From contig JAHBWA010000071.1 of assembly GCA_019637195.1 (NCBI GenBank), forward strand, positions 1-43,467: 43,467 nucleotides of DNA, written 5' to 3'. Below are positions 1-8,268 of this stretch, in pieces; position 1 is the first letter of the stretch, and every line of letters starts with the position of its first letter. Origin of the DNA: Labilithrix sp. Lineage in GTDB: Bacteria; Myxococcota_A; Polyangia; Polyangiales; Polyangiaceae. The position numbers and the translations under genes are program-made. Below the pieces are notes generated by a model that was given only the letters and a program-made list of their open reading frames with translations, searched no databases and had not been told where the DNA came from.

Positions 1-129
1 CGCGTCGAGCGCGTCGAGGCCGCCGCCCGCGGGCACGCTGACGCGCGGGCCGCCGGCGCGCGCGTTCGCGCTCGTGAGCGCGACGGCGACGGACGCGGTG
101 ACGGCGGCGATTCGGACGCGGGCTCTCAT
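1..129 (-). CDS. N-terminus of an exported protein (partial, runs off the left edge)
   Basis: Only the first 43 codons are inside the window. They read as a Sec signal peptide: a basic start (MRARVRIAA), a hydrophobic Ala/Val/Leu stretch, and a signal-peptidase I type site (ANARA before GG). The ATG at 129 is preceded by GAGG about 9 nt upstream, which supports this start. The mature part continues leftwards out of view, so no family can be assigned. It is divergent from the penicillin-binding protein gene, with about 125 bp between the two starts. It could also be a pseudogene or a periplasmic enzyme; only export is supported. Confidence 0.6.
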   Translation of the reverse strand, partial: MRARVRIAAVTASVAVALTSANARAGGPRVSVPAGGGLDALDA

Positions 130-254
130 TGCGCAATACCTCGATATGGTTGAATTACCAGCTACCGCAATGCCCCGCGTGACGCGAGCTGGCGTCCTGC
201 CCGACGCTGCCGATTGTTTGCCCGGAGCGCGCCGAGCATGTCACACGAACCCGC

Positions 255-1658
255 ATGCGGCGGAAACCTTTGGTGGCCGTGGCGGTCGGCGTACCGCTCG
301 TCATTGCGCTCGCGGTCCCGCTCGCCCGCCGTACGCTCCGGGCGGAGACCAGCGCGCCGTCGATCGCGAAGCTGAGCGGCGCGGCGGCTGCGGCGGCGGC
401 GGTGGCGCCTCCGCCGCCCTCGCTCACCGGGCTCGACCTCACGAAGATCGAGGCGAAGGATGGCGCCGTCACGGCTCCCTTGCCGGACAAGCGCGTCGCG
501 CGGCTCGCCGTGGACCCGGCGCTTCAGCGCGTCGCCGACAGCGTCATGTCGATGCACCACCTGCCCGAGGCCGCCGTCGTCATGATGGACGTCGAGACCG
601 GCAAGGTGATCGCCTACGCGAGCCACGTCGAGAAGGGGCCGAAGCGCGACCTCGCCGTCGAGGCGACGGCGCCTGCCGCGAGCGTCTTCAAGATCATCAC
701 CGCGACCTCGCTCGTCGAGAACACCGGCGCGACGCCCGATCAGCGCGAGTGCTACTCCGGCGGCGAGCAGCGCATCACGGCGCACGACCTGACGCCCGAC
801 CCGCGTCGCGATCGCTGGTGCACGACGCTCGCGGGCGCGATGGGCCGGAGCATCAACACCGTGTTCGCGCGGCTCGCGCTCGCGCACCTCAAGCCGTCGG
901 AGCTCGAGACGACGGCGCGATCGCTCGGCTTCGGCAGCGCGCTCCCGTTCGACGTCCCGGTGCAGCCGAGCGCGATCAAGCTGCCCGACGATCAGGTCGG
1001 CTTCGCCCGGACGGCAGCGGGCTTCTGGAATACGACGCTCTCGCCGATCCACGCCGCCTGGCTCGGCGCGGCGATCGCGCGCGGCGGCGAGCCGGTGCGC
1101 CCCGCGCTCGTGACCGAGATCGTCGACGACGGCAAGGTGGTCTGGAGCGCCCCGTCCGGCCTCGCGCAGAAGCGCGTCATGAAGGCCGACACCGCGCGCG
1201 CGATCACGACGATGATGGACATGACCGTCAGCGACGGCACGTCGTACCGCGCGTTCCACGACGGGAAGGGGCGCTCGTTTCTCCCGAACGTCCCGGTGGC
1301 GAGCAAGACCGGCACGCTCACCGATCCCTCGACCCAGCGCTTCTACACCTGGTTCGCGGGCTTCGCGCCCAGTCGGCCGATCGTGCTCCCGGCCGACGCG
1401 CAGAAGGACGGACACGAGCCGACGCAGCCGCGAAAGGTCTCGTTCGGCGTGATCGTCGCCAACGATCCGAAGTGGACCATCAAGGCCAACGTCCTCGCGC
1501 GCGAGGTCCTCCGCGCCTACTTCGCGGCGCAGCACGTGCCTGGTGTGACCTCACCGCTCGGCGGCGAGCGCCGCCGCGGCGCTCAGGCGCGCGACGGCGG
1601 CCCGCCCGCGACGTCGACGACGCCCGCGACGAAGCAGCGCCGGCAGCGCGGCTCGTAG
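255..1658 (+). CDS. Penicillin-binding protein, transpeptidase domain
   Basis: This 467-residue protein is a membrane-anchored DD-transpeptidase-like enzyme that should cross-link peptidoglycan outside the inner membrane. A single N-terminal hydrophobic anchor (about residues 7-25) is followed by an Ala/Pro-rich linker and one transpeptidase domain. The three penicillin-binding motifs are present and in order: SVFK (Ser143, Lys146), SIN (199-201) and KTG (351-353). There is no glycosyltransferase domain and no clear PASTA or dimerisation domain, so it is shorter than typical class A or B enzymes and resembles small FtsI/PbpA-like transpeptidases. The last about 40 residues are low in complexity, and their codons overlap the 3' end of the opposing tdk gene. 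The start is the first ATG before the anchor; no strong ribosome site is visible. Confidence 0.85.
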   Translation: MRRKPLVAVAVGVPLVIALAVPLARRTLRAETSAPSIAKLSGAAAAAAAVAPPPPSLTGLDLTKIEAKDGAVTAPLPDKRVARLAVDPALQRVADSVMSMHHLPEAAVVMMDVETGKVIAYASHVEKGPKRDLAVEATAPAASVFKIITATSLVENTGATPDQRECYSGGEQRITAHDLTPDPRRDRWCTTLAGAMGRSINTVFARLALAHLKPSELETTARSLGFGSALPFDVPVQPSAIKLPDDQVGFARTAAGFWNTTLSPIHAAWLGAAIARGGEPVRPALVTEIVDDGKVVWSAPSGLAQKRVMKADTARAITTMMDMTVSDGTSYRAFHDGKGRSFLPNVPVASKTGTLTDPSTQRFYTWFAGFAPSRPIVLPADAQKDGHEPTQPRKVSFGVIVANDPKWTIKANVLAREVLRAYFAAQHVPGVTSPLGGERRRGAQARDGGPPATSTTPATKQRRQRGS

Positions 1659-2242
1659 TCCGACGCGCCGCCGACGAAGAGCTGGCCCTCCATCCCGACG
1701 AGGCGCTGCGAGCGGCACGCCGCGGCGCCGCAGCGCGAGCAGACCGCCTGGAGCTTGGTGACGTACTCGGCGACGCTCATCAGCGCGGGCATCGGCCCGA
1801 AGGGCTTCCCGCGGTAGTCCTGGTCGAGGCCGGCGCAGATGACGCGCACGCCTGCGTTGGCGAGCGTCTCGGCGGCGTCGACGATCGCGTCGTCGAAGAA
1901 CTGCGCCTCGTCGATGCCGACGACCTCCGGGGCGCTCTCGAGGTTCACGAACGAGAAGATCTCGGCCGGCGAGGCGATCGCCGTGGCCTCCGCCTTGATG
2001 CCCTCGTGGCTGACGACCTTCACGTCGTCGTAGCGGTTGTCGATGCGCGGCTTGAAGAGCACGACACGGTGCCGCGCGAGGCGCGCCCGCTTCACCCGCC
2101 GGAGCAGCTCCTCGGTCTTCCCGCTGAACATCGAGCCGCACACGACCTCGATGCACCCGAGCCGTTCGGTCGAGCTCGAGGCGCGTCGAAGCGCGAGGTG
2201 CTCCCCGTGGTCGCCGTCGGGCAAAGGCATCCAGCGCCGCAT
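1583..2242 (-). CDS. tdk: Thymidine kinase (TK1 type)
   Basis: Phosphorylates thymidine to dTMP with ATP in the pyrimidine salvage pathway (cytoplasm). The P-loop is GSMFSGKTEE, followed by the TK1 pattern DNRYDD, the DEAQFF segment that carries the catalytic acid, GLDQDYRGKPFG, and a zinc site from CSRCG together with the C-terminal CRRC. The length, about 215-219 residues, is normal for the family. The ATG at 2242 is used here; ATG 2230 is equally possible and would remove four residues. The gene converges on the penicillin-binding protein gene, and their coding ends overlap by 76 bp. Confidence 0.95.
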   Translation of the reverse strand: MRRWMPLPDGDHGEHLALRRASSSTERLGCIEVVCGSMFSGKTEELLRRVKRARLARHRVVLFKPRIDNRYDDVKVVSHEGIKAEATAIASPAEIFSFVNLESAPEVVGIDEAQFFDDAIVDAAETLANAGVRVICAGLDQDYRGKPFGPMPALMSVAEYVTKLQAVCSRCGAAACRSQRLVGMEGQLFVGGASDYEPRCRRCFVAGVVDVAGGPPSRA

Positions 2243-2563
2243 ACTCGGCGCCTGCCGCGAGGACAAGCCACGCGGGCTCTGCGCGGGCGAAAGCGGCTCG
2301 ACGCGAAGGACATCACGGCCCTTTTGGATTGACGCGAGACGTCACTAACGCAGCGTTCGCGGCGCTGATGATGTCTTCAAACCTGAGGTGCCATCCGACA
2401 GCCGTCGCACCTCGAGGCGACCGATCCGAGACCGCTCGGCTCCGCCGACAGGGCGAGCCGGTGCAGTGTCGGGCTTTCCGCGGGCGAGCGGGGCGCGCGC
2501 GAGGAGGCGCCCGCGATGCCCGGGCCCGTAGACGCGGCCGACAGCAATGCTAGATTGGGGGCT
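2243..2563. other. Intergenic region between tdk and a small gene
   Basis: About 320 bp between the divergent tdk and the small gene at 2564. No convincing coding sequence is seen in either direction. The part around 2330-2390 is less GC-rich and may hold the tdk promoter. At its right end is the TGC-TAGATT box described separately. Confidence 0.4.
2551..2556 (+). promoter_or_regulatory. Extended -10 box, 7 nt before the start codon
   Basis: TAGATT preceded by TGC at 2548-2550, with 7 nt to GTG 2564. Placing it as a -10 element puts transcription initiation at or within a base of the start codon, so the mRNA would have essentially no leader. Confidence 0.5.
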
Positions 2564-2812
2564 GTGGAAGTCGTCCTCCGCAAGCTCGGGAAGGGTTCGC
2601 GCGCCGTCGCCGGCCGCCTTGTGAGAGCCCCGCGGAAAGGCTCCGTCGTCGTCATCGAGTTCCCGGACGGCATGCACGAGTACGTGACGACGCCCGTGAA
2701 GCGCGTGCTTCGCCTCGCGGGGCGCGAGGTCTTCTACATCGAGACGATCAACAGCCGGTACCGTCTCGAAGTCCGCGGTCGCGAAGACGCGGTCGCCGAG
2801 AACGCGGGCTGA
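2564..2812 (+). CDS. Small conserved-looking hypothetical protein
   Basis: An 82-residue protein I do not recognise. It has a basic first third (VLRKLGKGSRAVAGRLV), a beta-rich middle (VVVIEFPDGMHEYVTTPVKR) and a charged end. It has no signal peptide or membrane segment, so it is probably cytoplasmic and might be a small beta-barrel fold. The start chosen is GTG 2564, because it lies 7 nt behind a TAGATT box and begins where the sequence becomes protein-like. An upstream in-frame ATG at 2516 would add 16 unconvincing residues. Confidence 0.6.
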   Translation: MEVVLRKLGKGSRAVAGRLVRAPRKGSVVVIEFPDGMHEYVTTPVKRVLRLAGREVFYIETINSRYRLEVRGREDAVAENAG

Positions 2813-2911
2813 GCCCGCACGCTGGGCCCACCCTGGGCCCGCACCTTGGGCGCGGCTCATCCCCACAGCGACCTTGACGAAGGCCGTCAAGTCGCGTTGG
2901 ATGCGCCCCCC

Positions 2912-3073
2912 ATGGGTAAGTTCGACCGCAGGAATTCGCAGAAGATGAAGCGTCGCAAGGGCCAGGCGAAGAAGAAGGCCCGCCTCAAGCGCGTGCGCAC
3001 CGCGTCCGCCAAGCCGGCCGCTCCGAAGAAGACGACCGCGAAGAAGTCGGCGCCGCCGAAGTCGCAGGCCTGA
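2912..3073 (+). CDS. Small Lys/Arg-rich protein
   Basis: A 53-residue, extremely basic protein starting MGKFDRRNSQKMKRRKGQ, followed by Lys-rich and Ala/Pro/Lys repeats such as KKTTAKKSAPPK. The composition suits nucleic-acid or ribosome binding and resembles histone-H1-like or ribosome-associated tails, but no fold can be assigned. ATG 2912 is preferred over 2846 because codons before it look non-coding. It lies about 100 bp after the 82-residue gene on the same strand. Confidence 0.6.
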   Translation: MGKFDRRNSQKMKRRKGQAKKKARLKRVRTASAKPAAPKKTTAKKSAPPKSQA

Positions 3074-3098
3074 CGGCCGGCGCGCGCGGCGCCCGCGC

Positions 3099-3923
3099 TC
3101 AGCGGTTCTTCTCGGCGAGCACTTCCGCGTCGGTCAACGCGACGCGGAAGAAGCGCGCCTGATCGATCGCCCCGACGAGCCGCTCGCCGTCGTTGTAGCC
3201 GGCGAAGACCAGCGCGCCGCCTTTGCGCGCCGACGCGTCCGCCCGCCCCTGCCCGACGCGGATCCCGTCGAAGTAGAGCCGCGCTCGATCGCCGTCGACG
3301 ACGAGCGCGTAGTGGTGCCAAGGGCCCACGGTGTTCGGGACGACGGCCGTGGCGACGTGGTCTCTGCCGTCGTAGTACGTGAGCTCGGTCGCCGTGAGGA
3401 GCTCGAGGCCGAAGGCGTTGTCGTTGCCGAGCCGGACGGCGAAGAACATGTCGTGGTTCGACGCCTGCTCGGTGCGCATCCACGCCGCCATCGAGAACGT
3501 CGCGCCGGCAGGCCGGTCGAAGTCCGCGCTCGCGGGGACGGAGACGTAGTCGGTGCTCTTCAGGAACTCGTAGGCGCGACCCGCGTCGCCGGTGCGGTCG
3601 GCGCCCCACGCGCCGGTGCCGAAGATCAGCCCGTGGTGGCCGCGGCCGGAGACGTCGGAGAGCGTCGTGCCCGCGCCGTCGTCGAACGGCCAGTCGCCGA
3701 CGATCCGCGGGAGCTCGGGCTCGCTGTCCGCGCCCGCGTCGTCGGGCGTCGTGCTCGGCGCGTCGGTCGCGGCGTCGTCGCCGGTCGGAGGTCGAGGCGC
3801 GTCGCTCGTCGAGGCGTCGACCTCGGGCGCTTCTGGAGGCCCCTCGTCGAGATCGCTGGTGTCGACGAGGAGGGAGCAGCCTCCGATGACGATCAGGAAC
3901 GGAGCGACCGAGCGCGCGCGCAC
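3099..3923 (-). CDS. Lipoprotein with LamG/concanavalin-like domain
   Basis: A 274-residue exported lipoprotein. A short hydrophobic signal ends in the lipobox IGGC (Cys16). An Asp/Ala/Thr/Pro-rich linker (about residues 22-70) leads to a LamG-like jelly-roll domain (about 75-270), seen from VGDWPFDDGAGTTLSDVSG, FSMAAWMRT, WHHYALVVDGD and RLYFDGIRVG. Such domains bind glycans or proteins or serve as structural modules at the cell surface; the ligand is unknown. The GTG start sits 6 nt behind a TAGGAT box, implying a leaderless transcript. Confidence 0.8.
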   Translation of the reverse strand: MRARSVAPFLIVIGGCSLLVDTSDLDEGPPEAPEVDASTSDAPRPPTGDDAATDAPSTTPDDAGADSEPELPRIVGDWPFDDGAGTTLSDVSGRGHHGLIFGTGAWGADRTGDAGRAYEFLKSTDYVSVPASADFDRPAGATFSMAAWMRTEQASNHDMFFAVRLGNDNAFGLELLTATELTYYDGRDHVATAVVPNTVGPWHHYALVVDGDRARLYFDGIRVGQGRADASARKGGALVFAGYNDGERLVGAIDQARFFRVALTDAEVLAEKNR

Positions 3924-3929
3924 CCGCTC

Positions 3930-3935
3930 ATCCTA
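3930..3935 (-). promoter_or_regulatory. -10 box 6 nt before the LamG lipoprotein start
   Basis: On the minus strand TAGGAT is followed by exactly 6 nt and then GTG (3923). A -10 hexamer normally ends at position -7, so +1 would be the first base of the start codon. Confidence 0.5.
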
Positions 3936-3994
3936 CGCGCCGAGGACCTGGCGTGGGAGGGCTCGTTCTCGACGCACGAGGCCTCGCGCGTGAG

Positions 3995-4576
3995 CTAGCG
4001 GGGCGGGTCGCCGGGGGAGGCCGGCGTCACGGTCCCGTTCGCGTCGTCGTTCGCCGGGAGCGTCTCCGGCGCCTCGGGCTCTTGCTGTCCGAGGCGGATC
4101 GTCGGGAACTGGGCGCGCTTGGCGCCTGCGGCCCTACCCGGGTCGCTCGGCGGCGCGGCCTCGCCCATGAGCCCGACGTCGCCGTCCGCGCGACTCTCGT
4201 CGACGAGGCGCCAGTCTCCTTTGAAGTCGTGCCACTTCTGCTTCAGCGTCGTGACGCGGAGATCGCCCTGATCGATGCGGTACCAGGCGACCTTGACGAG
4301 CATCTCGGCGTCCGACTCGCCCTTCATCTGGAAGCCGGCGAGCTCGTAGTCGGCGACGCGGACGTTCGCGCCCCACGCCTTGCGGCGCGCGAGGAACGCG
4401 TCGCGCGCGGTCGGCGCGACGCGCTCGGCGGCGAGCTCCATCCTGCCGAAGCGCGTGTTGAGGTTGAGCTCGGTGGCTGCTTCCTGCGCTCGCGCCGGCG
4501 GCGACTGATGACCGACCGGGCAGCCCAGCAGGACGAGCGACGAGACCGCGAGGGCGACGACGAGGGACGCGCGCAT
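3995..4576 (-). CDS. Lipoprotein, hypothetical
   Basis: A 193-residue protein with a hydrophobic signal and the lipobox LLGC (Cys19). The mature part is a small mixed domain (ELNLNTRFGRMELAAERV to LKQKWHDFKGDWRLVDES) followed by a Pro/Asp-rich tail. The WYRIDQGDLR and KGDWRLVDE strands recall SnoaL/NTF2-like lipoproteins, but I would not name a family. The ATG at 4576 is chosen because the signal peptide starts there and a TACGGT box lies 7 nt upstream; ATG 4594 would put that box inside the gene. It is divergent from the DAHP synthase gene, 121 bp away. Confidence 0.7.
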   Translation of the reverse strand: MRASLVVALAVSSLVLLGCPVGHQSPPARAQEAATELNLNTRFGRMELAAERVAPTARDAFLARRKAWGANVRVADYELAGFQMKGESDAEMLVKVAWYRIDQGDLRVTTLKQKWHDFKGDWRLVDESRADGDVGLMGEAAPPSDPGRAAGAKRAQFPTIRLGQQEPEAPETLPANDDANGTVTPASPGDPPR

Positions 4577-4583
4577 GCGGGAG

Positions 4584-4589
4584 ACCGTA
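4584..4589 (-). promoter_or_regulatory. -10 box 7 nt before the 193-residue lipoprotein
   Basis: Minus-strand TACGGT, 7 nt from ATG 4576. It fits the leaderless layout seen at many genes in the window and argues against the alternative ATG at 4594. Confidence 0.45.
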
Positions 4590-4685
4590 GGCATGGTCGC
4601 CGCGGATGGGCCAACTTCCTGCCGCAGCAGCGCCGGGAGCGAGGCCGCGCCGGGCGACGGGTCCGCTCGGCCCGGGGGCCCGTGG

Positions 4686-4691
4686 TAGGCT
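4686..4691 (+). promoter_or_regulatory. Extended -10 box 6 nt before DAHP synthase
   Basis: TGG-TAGGCT followed by 6 nt and GTG 4698. No -35-like hexamer is visible at the usual distance, in keeping with an extended -10 promoter. A second GTG follows directly at 4701. Confidence 0.5.
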
Positions 4692-4697
4692 CCGCGC

Positions 4698-6056
4698 GTG
4701 GTGCCCTGGCACATCGATTCCTGGAAGGACAGGCCGCACGCGCAGGACGTCAGCTACGACGATCCCGCGGCGCTCGCCGCGGTCGTCACGAAGCTGAAGA
4801 CGCTGCCGCCGCTCGTGACGTCCTGGGAGGTGGAGCGCCTCAAGGAGCAGATCGCCGAGGCGCAGGTCGGCAAGCGCTTCCTCCTGCAGGGCGGCGACTG
4901 CGCCGAGACGCTCGCCGACTGCCAGTCCGGGATCATCGCGAACAAGCTCAAGATCCTGCTGCAGATGTCGCTCGTGCTCATCCACGCCTCGAAGAAGCCC
5001 GTCGTGCGCGTCGGGCGGCTCGCCGGCCAGTACGCGAAGCCGCGCTCGAGCCCGACCGAGTCGAAGGACGGCGTCGTCCTGCCGAGCTACTTCGGCGACA
5101 TCGTCAACCGGCCCGAGTTCACCGCCCAGGGCCGGCGCTTCGATCCGCGCGCGATGCTCGACGCCTATGGCCACGCGGCGATGACGCTGAACTTCGTCCG
5201 CTCGCTCGCGATCGGCGGGTTCGCCGACATGCACCACCCCGAGTACTGGGACCTCGGCTTCATGGCGCGCGCCGATCTGCCGGACGACATACGTGCAGAG
5301 TACAAGCAAACGACGCAGAAGCTCTCCGAGGCGCTCCGCTTCATGGAGGCGATCGGCGAGAGCACGGTCGAGGAGCTCACGCGCGTCACGTTCTACACGA
5401 GCCACGAGGGCCTGAACCTCCACTACGAGTCCGCGCAGACGCGGACCGTGCCGCGGCGCGACGGCCACTACCTGCTGACGACGCACATGCCGTGGATCGG
5501 CGAGCGGACGCGCGCGCTCGACGGCGCGCACGTCGAGTTCTTCCGCGGCGTGCAGAACGTCGTCGGCGTGAAGCTCGGGCCGAAGGTCGATCCGGAGGAC
5601 GCCGTCCGGCTCCTCAAGGAGCTCAACCCGACGAACGAGGCAGGGAAGCTCGTGGCGATCACCCGGATGGGCGCGGCGAACGTCGAGCGCGCGCTGCCGC
5701 CGCTCGTCGAGGCCGTCCGCCGCGCCGAGCGCCGCGTCCTGTGGGTCTCCGACCCGATGCACGGCAACGGGATCACGACCGCGAGCGGCCTCAAGACCCG
5801 GAGCTTCGACGACATCCTCGCCGAGATCGAGCGGAGCTTCGCCGTCCACGCGAGGCTCGGGACCATCCTCGGCGGCGTCCACTTCGAGCTCACCGGCGAG
5901 GACGTCACCGAGTGCATCGGCGGCGGCCTCAGCGAGGCGGATCTCGACCGGAACTACCTCTCCGTCTGCGATCCGCGCCTCAACTACCGCCAGGCGCTGG
6001 AGATGGCCCTCCGCCTCGGCAGCTGGATGTCCGGCGCGCGCCAGGCTCGCCTCTAG
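4698..6056 (+). CDS. 3-deoxy-7-phosphoheptulonate synthase, class II (DAHP synthase)
   Basis: Condenses phosphoenolpyruvate and erythrose 4-phosphate to DAHP, the first step of the shikimate pathway to aromatic amino acids (cytoplasm). At 452 residues it has the length of the plant-like class II enzymes and their signature segments: the N-terminal W-HIDSWKDRPHAQDV type start, LQGGDCAET, RVGRLAGQYAKPRS, FYTSHEGLNLHYE, GVKLGPKVDPEDAVRLL, DPMHGNG and GGVHFELTGEDVTECIGG. These carry the Cys, His, Glu and Asp residues that bind metal in this class. The GTG start is set by the full family N-terminus and by a TAGGCT box 6 nt upstream. It stands alone, with an unrelated gene following after 83 bp. 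Confidence 0.95.
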   Translation: MVPWHIDSWKDRPHAQDVSYDDPAALAAVVTKLKTLPPLVTSWEVERLKEQIAEAQVGKRFLLQGGDCAETLADCQSGIIANKLKILLQMSLVLIHASKKPVVRVGRLAGQYAKPRSSPTESKDGVVLPSYFGDIVNRPEFTAQGRRFDPRAMLDAYGHAAMTLNFVRSLAIGGFADMHHPEYWDLGFMARADLPDDIRAEYKQTTQKLSEALRFMEAIGESTVEELTRVTFYTSHEGLNLHYESAQTRTVPRRDGHYLLTTHMPWIGERTRALDGAHVEFFRGVQNVVGVKLGPKVDPEDAVRLLKELNPTNEAGKLVAITRMGAANVERALPPLVEAVRRAERRVLWVSDPMHGNGITTASGLKTRSFDDILAEIERSFAVHARLGTILGGVHFELTGEDVTECIGGGLSEADLDRNYLSVCDPRLNYRQALEMALRLGSWMSGARQARL

Positions 6057-6127
6057 GATCGCGCGGCTCGGGTACGACCGCGCGGATCGTGCCGGAAGCG
6101 GCCCGAACCCCGGGCGCGCGGTGCTGG

Positions 6128-6133
6128 TAGCAT
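6128..6133 (+). promoter_or_regulatory. Extended -10 box 6 nt before the beta-propeller gene
   Basis: TGG-TAGCAT, then 6 nt, then GTG 6140: same geometry as at the DAHP synthase gene. Confidence 0.5.
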
Positions 6134-6139
6134 CGCGGC

Positions 6140-7552
6140 GTGAGCACGACGTTCCACTGCCCGTTCTGCGGCGCGCCGATCGCCGGCGCCGCGCCTGGGG
6201 TCACGTTCGCCTGCCCCTACTGCCAGGCGAAGGTGATGGCCCCACACGCCTCGTACGCCGCGGGCGTGAGCTCGGCGCGAGGCTGGGACGGCGGCGCGTC
6301 GGAGGCGGGGCCGCGCGGACCGTTCTCGTGCGGCGTCGACGGCGTCGCCGTCACGGTCGATCCCGAGCTCGGGTTCGTCGCGGTGGGCGTGAACGCGCCG
6401 CACGGCCAGCCGCCGTGCCTGCGCGCGTGGGACGTGAAGGGCAAGCGCGCGCTCTGGGAGACGCTCCAGGGCCAGGGCTGGCTCGACCAGGTGCGCCGAT
6501 CGTCGCTCGCGATCCTCGGGCGGAACGTCTACGTCGCGAACAAGCGGCAGCTCACGTGCCTCGATCTCGCCAGCGGCAGCCGCAAGTGGACCGCGTCGCT
6601 GTCCGACGTCGTGGACAGCGAAGAGGACGGGCTGGCGATCGCCGATCCCTTCCCGCAGGGGCAGCGCGGGGCGATCCTCGTCTCGACGCTCGACCACTGC
6701 CTGTTCGCCTTCGATCGCGACACGGGGCAGCCGCTCTGGCACCGCTCGTTCGGCGACACGATCGTCTACGTCCAGGCCGTGCGCGATCTCGGCGCGTGCG
6801 TAGTTCGTTACGGCTTCCCGTACACGAAGGTCGAGATCATCAACCCGGCCTTCGCGCAGCCGATCGCCTCGCTCGGGCACGATCACTGGAGCACCGATCT
6901 CGGGCTCGCCAGGGTGTCGGGACGAACGGTCCTCACCGTGGCGGAGTCCATGGGGCCCGAGGGCGACGACGACGGCCTCCTCTGCTTCGACGCCGTGACC
7001 GGTCAGGTCCACTTCTTCGATCGCTTCGACGACCTCGAGTCGGACGACGTCGCGGCGTGCGCGATGGGCGCCCGCGCGTTCGCCGCGACCTCGGACGGCG
7101 AGGGGATGTACGTGGGGCCGCGCGGGCGAACGATGCAGCCGCCGATCCCGAACCACTCGATCGCGGCGTTCTTCCCGGCGGGCCCGACGCTCGCCCTGCT
7201 CCTTCGCAAGGCGCGAGGCACGCCGGTGCGTCGCATCGTCGGGATCGATCCGCACACGCTCGCCTTCCGCTTCGATGCCGGAGAGGCCGGGACGGAGCCG
7301 GACGACGACTGGGAGGATCAGCTCGCGACGGACGGCTACACGCTCGTGTTCGTGGCCACGCCGTCCGACGATCTCGACGAGGCCGAGCTCCGGAGCGTCG
7401 ATACATCGACCGGCCGGATGCTCTGGTCGCGGCCCGTGGGCGCCTGGTGCGGGCATCGCTTCGTCCACGGCCAGCTCGTCGTCTGGACGGACACGAGGAT
7501 CGAGGTGCTCTCGCCGCAGAACGGTCAGGTGCTCGCCTCGCTGGCGCCTTGA
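6140..7552 (+). CDS. Zinc-ribbon / PQQ-type beta-propeller protein
   Basis: A 470-residue protein with no signal peptide. The first 30 residues form a zinc ribbon with two CPxC knuckles (Cys7/Cys10 and Cys25/Cys28). The rest (about 55-470) looks like a PQQ/WD-like beta-propeller: repeated blades such as LRAWDVKGKRALWET, LTCLDLASGSRKWTA, LFAFDRDTGQPLWHR and LRSVDTSTGRMLWSR. In bacteria this repeat is usually a scaffold or sensor. There are no obvious catalytic residues, and PQQ binding is not implied. The gene stands alone, with a GTG start 6 nt after a TAGCAT box. Confidence 0.75.
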   Translation: MSTTFHCPFCGAPIAGAAPGVTFACPYCQAKVMAPHASYAAGVSSARGWDGGASEAGPRGPFSCGVDGVAVTVDPELGFVAVGVNAPHGQPPCLRAWDVKGKRALWETLQGQGWLDQVRRSSLAILGRNVYVANKRQLTCLDLASGSRKWTASLSDVVDSEEDGLAIADPFPQGQRGAILVSTLDHCLFAFDRDTGQPLWHRSFGDTIVYVQAVRDLGACVVRYGFPYTKVEIINPAFAQPIASLGHDHWSTDLGLARVSGRTVLTVAESMGPEGDDDGLLCFDAVTGQVHFFDRFDDLESDDVAACAMGARAFAATSDGEGMYVGPRGRTMQPPIPNHSIAAFFPAGPTLALLLRKARGTPVRRIVGIDPHTLAFRFDAGEAGTEPDDDWEDQLATDGYTLVFVATPSDDLDEAELRSVDTSTGRMLWSRPVGAWCGHRFVHGQLVVWTDTRIEVLSPQNGQVLASLAP

Positions 7553-7938
7553 AACGAGCCTGCGCGCGAGGAGCTCCGGTCTCCGAGCGGGACGCCGAAG
7601 CTCGCCGTCGTCTTTCGTCCGGTCACGTCGTCGCGCGTCCCTCGTGGCGGGCCTCGCCGCCGAGCCCAGCCGCCGCGATCGACGATCGCGATTGACCTTC
7701 CGCTAGGTTGGCTGCTTCAATGCTGATAATGCGTTCAGATGTTGTCATCGAACGACAGGCCGTCCCTTGACCGACCGGAGGGGCGCATTGTAGCGATGGG
7801 GAAACAAAACGACGGCCTGCTCCAGGGAAGGGTTCTTTGCTGGGGCGCGCTGGGGACCGATGCCTCCAAAGGCTGGCTCGGGTGTCCATGACGGCACCTT
7901 CGTAACGTAGATGTCGGTAAGGTGAGGTTGAAGTACGC
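7553..7938. other. 386-bp gap, right half less GC-rich
   Basis: No gene is supported on either strand. The left part (7553-7690) has normal composition. From about 7690 to 7940 the GC content falls clearly, typical of a control region for the small gene at 7939. It contains a possible sigma-54 site (7709-7724) and, nearer the gene, TAACGT. An unannotated small RNA is possible, but I see no strong hairpin followed by a T-run. Confidence 0.4.
7709..7724 (+). promoter_or_regulatory. Possible sigma-54 (-24/-12) promoter
   Basis: TGGC at 7709-7712 and TGC at 7721-7723 place the GG and GC dinucleotides at the canonical 10-bp separation of -24/-12 promoters. Two of the weaker consensus bases (AC after TGGC) are not matched. 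It would read towards the small gene at 7939 with a leader of about 200 nt. Chance occurrence is quite possible. Confidence 0.25.
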
Positions 7939-8214
7939 ATGGGTAGTCGCATGAGTTGGCCGCAAATCCGGCAAAGCGACGAGTATCGAGGCCGCTGGGT
8001 GGCGCTCGACAACTGCAGGTATGACGCGCGGACCGCGGAGCCCGTCGAGGGCACGATCATCGACGCCGACGAAGACCTCGTCGAGTTGTGCACTCGGATC
8101 CGCCAGGCGGAGAACAAGCACTGCGCGATCCTCTTCTGCGACGAGATCGACGATCTGCCGCCGCCGTCTTCGAGCCTGCGCCGCTCGCCGCCGGTGCCGC
8201 CGACTCATCACTAG
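7939..8214 (+). CDS. Small protein, DUF5678-like
   Basis: A 91-residue protein. The pattern YRGRWVAL, then EGTIIDADEDLVELCTRIRQ, then a short strand (AILFC) resembles the small DUF5678 family, in which an initial GRWVAL motif is followed by a helix after 'd.eL'. Its function is unknown. The C-terminus is Pro/Ser-rich. ATG 7939 is used; ATG 7951 is an alternative. The gene lies alone behind a low-GC region and is convergent with the next gene. Confidence 0.55.
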   Translation: MGSRMSWPQIRQSDEYRGRWVALDNCRYDARTAEPVEGTIIDADEDLVELCTRIRQAENKHCAILFCDEIDDLPPPSSSLRRSPPVPPTHH

Positions 8215-8268
8215 TCCCATGACCCCCGCGAGCGCGCGCCCGGCCGGCGGCGCGCGCGGGAACGACCA

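Noticed and set aside
7623..8117. A 164-codon minus-strand frame in the gap before the DUF5678-like gene
   Set aside because: No ribosome site, Ser/Arg-rich without pattern, and it overlaps the better supported plus-strand gene.
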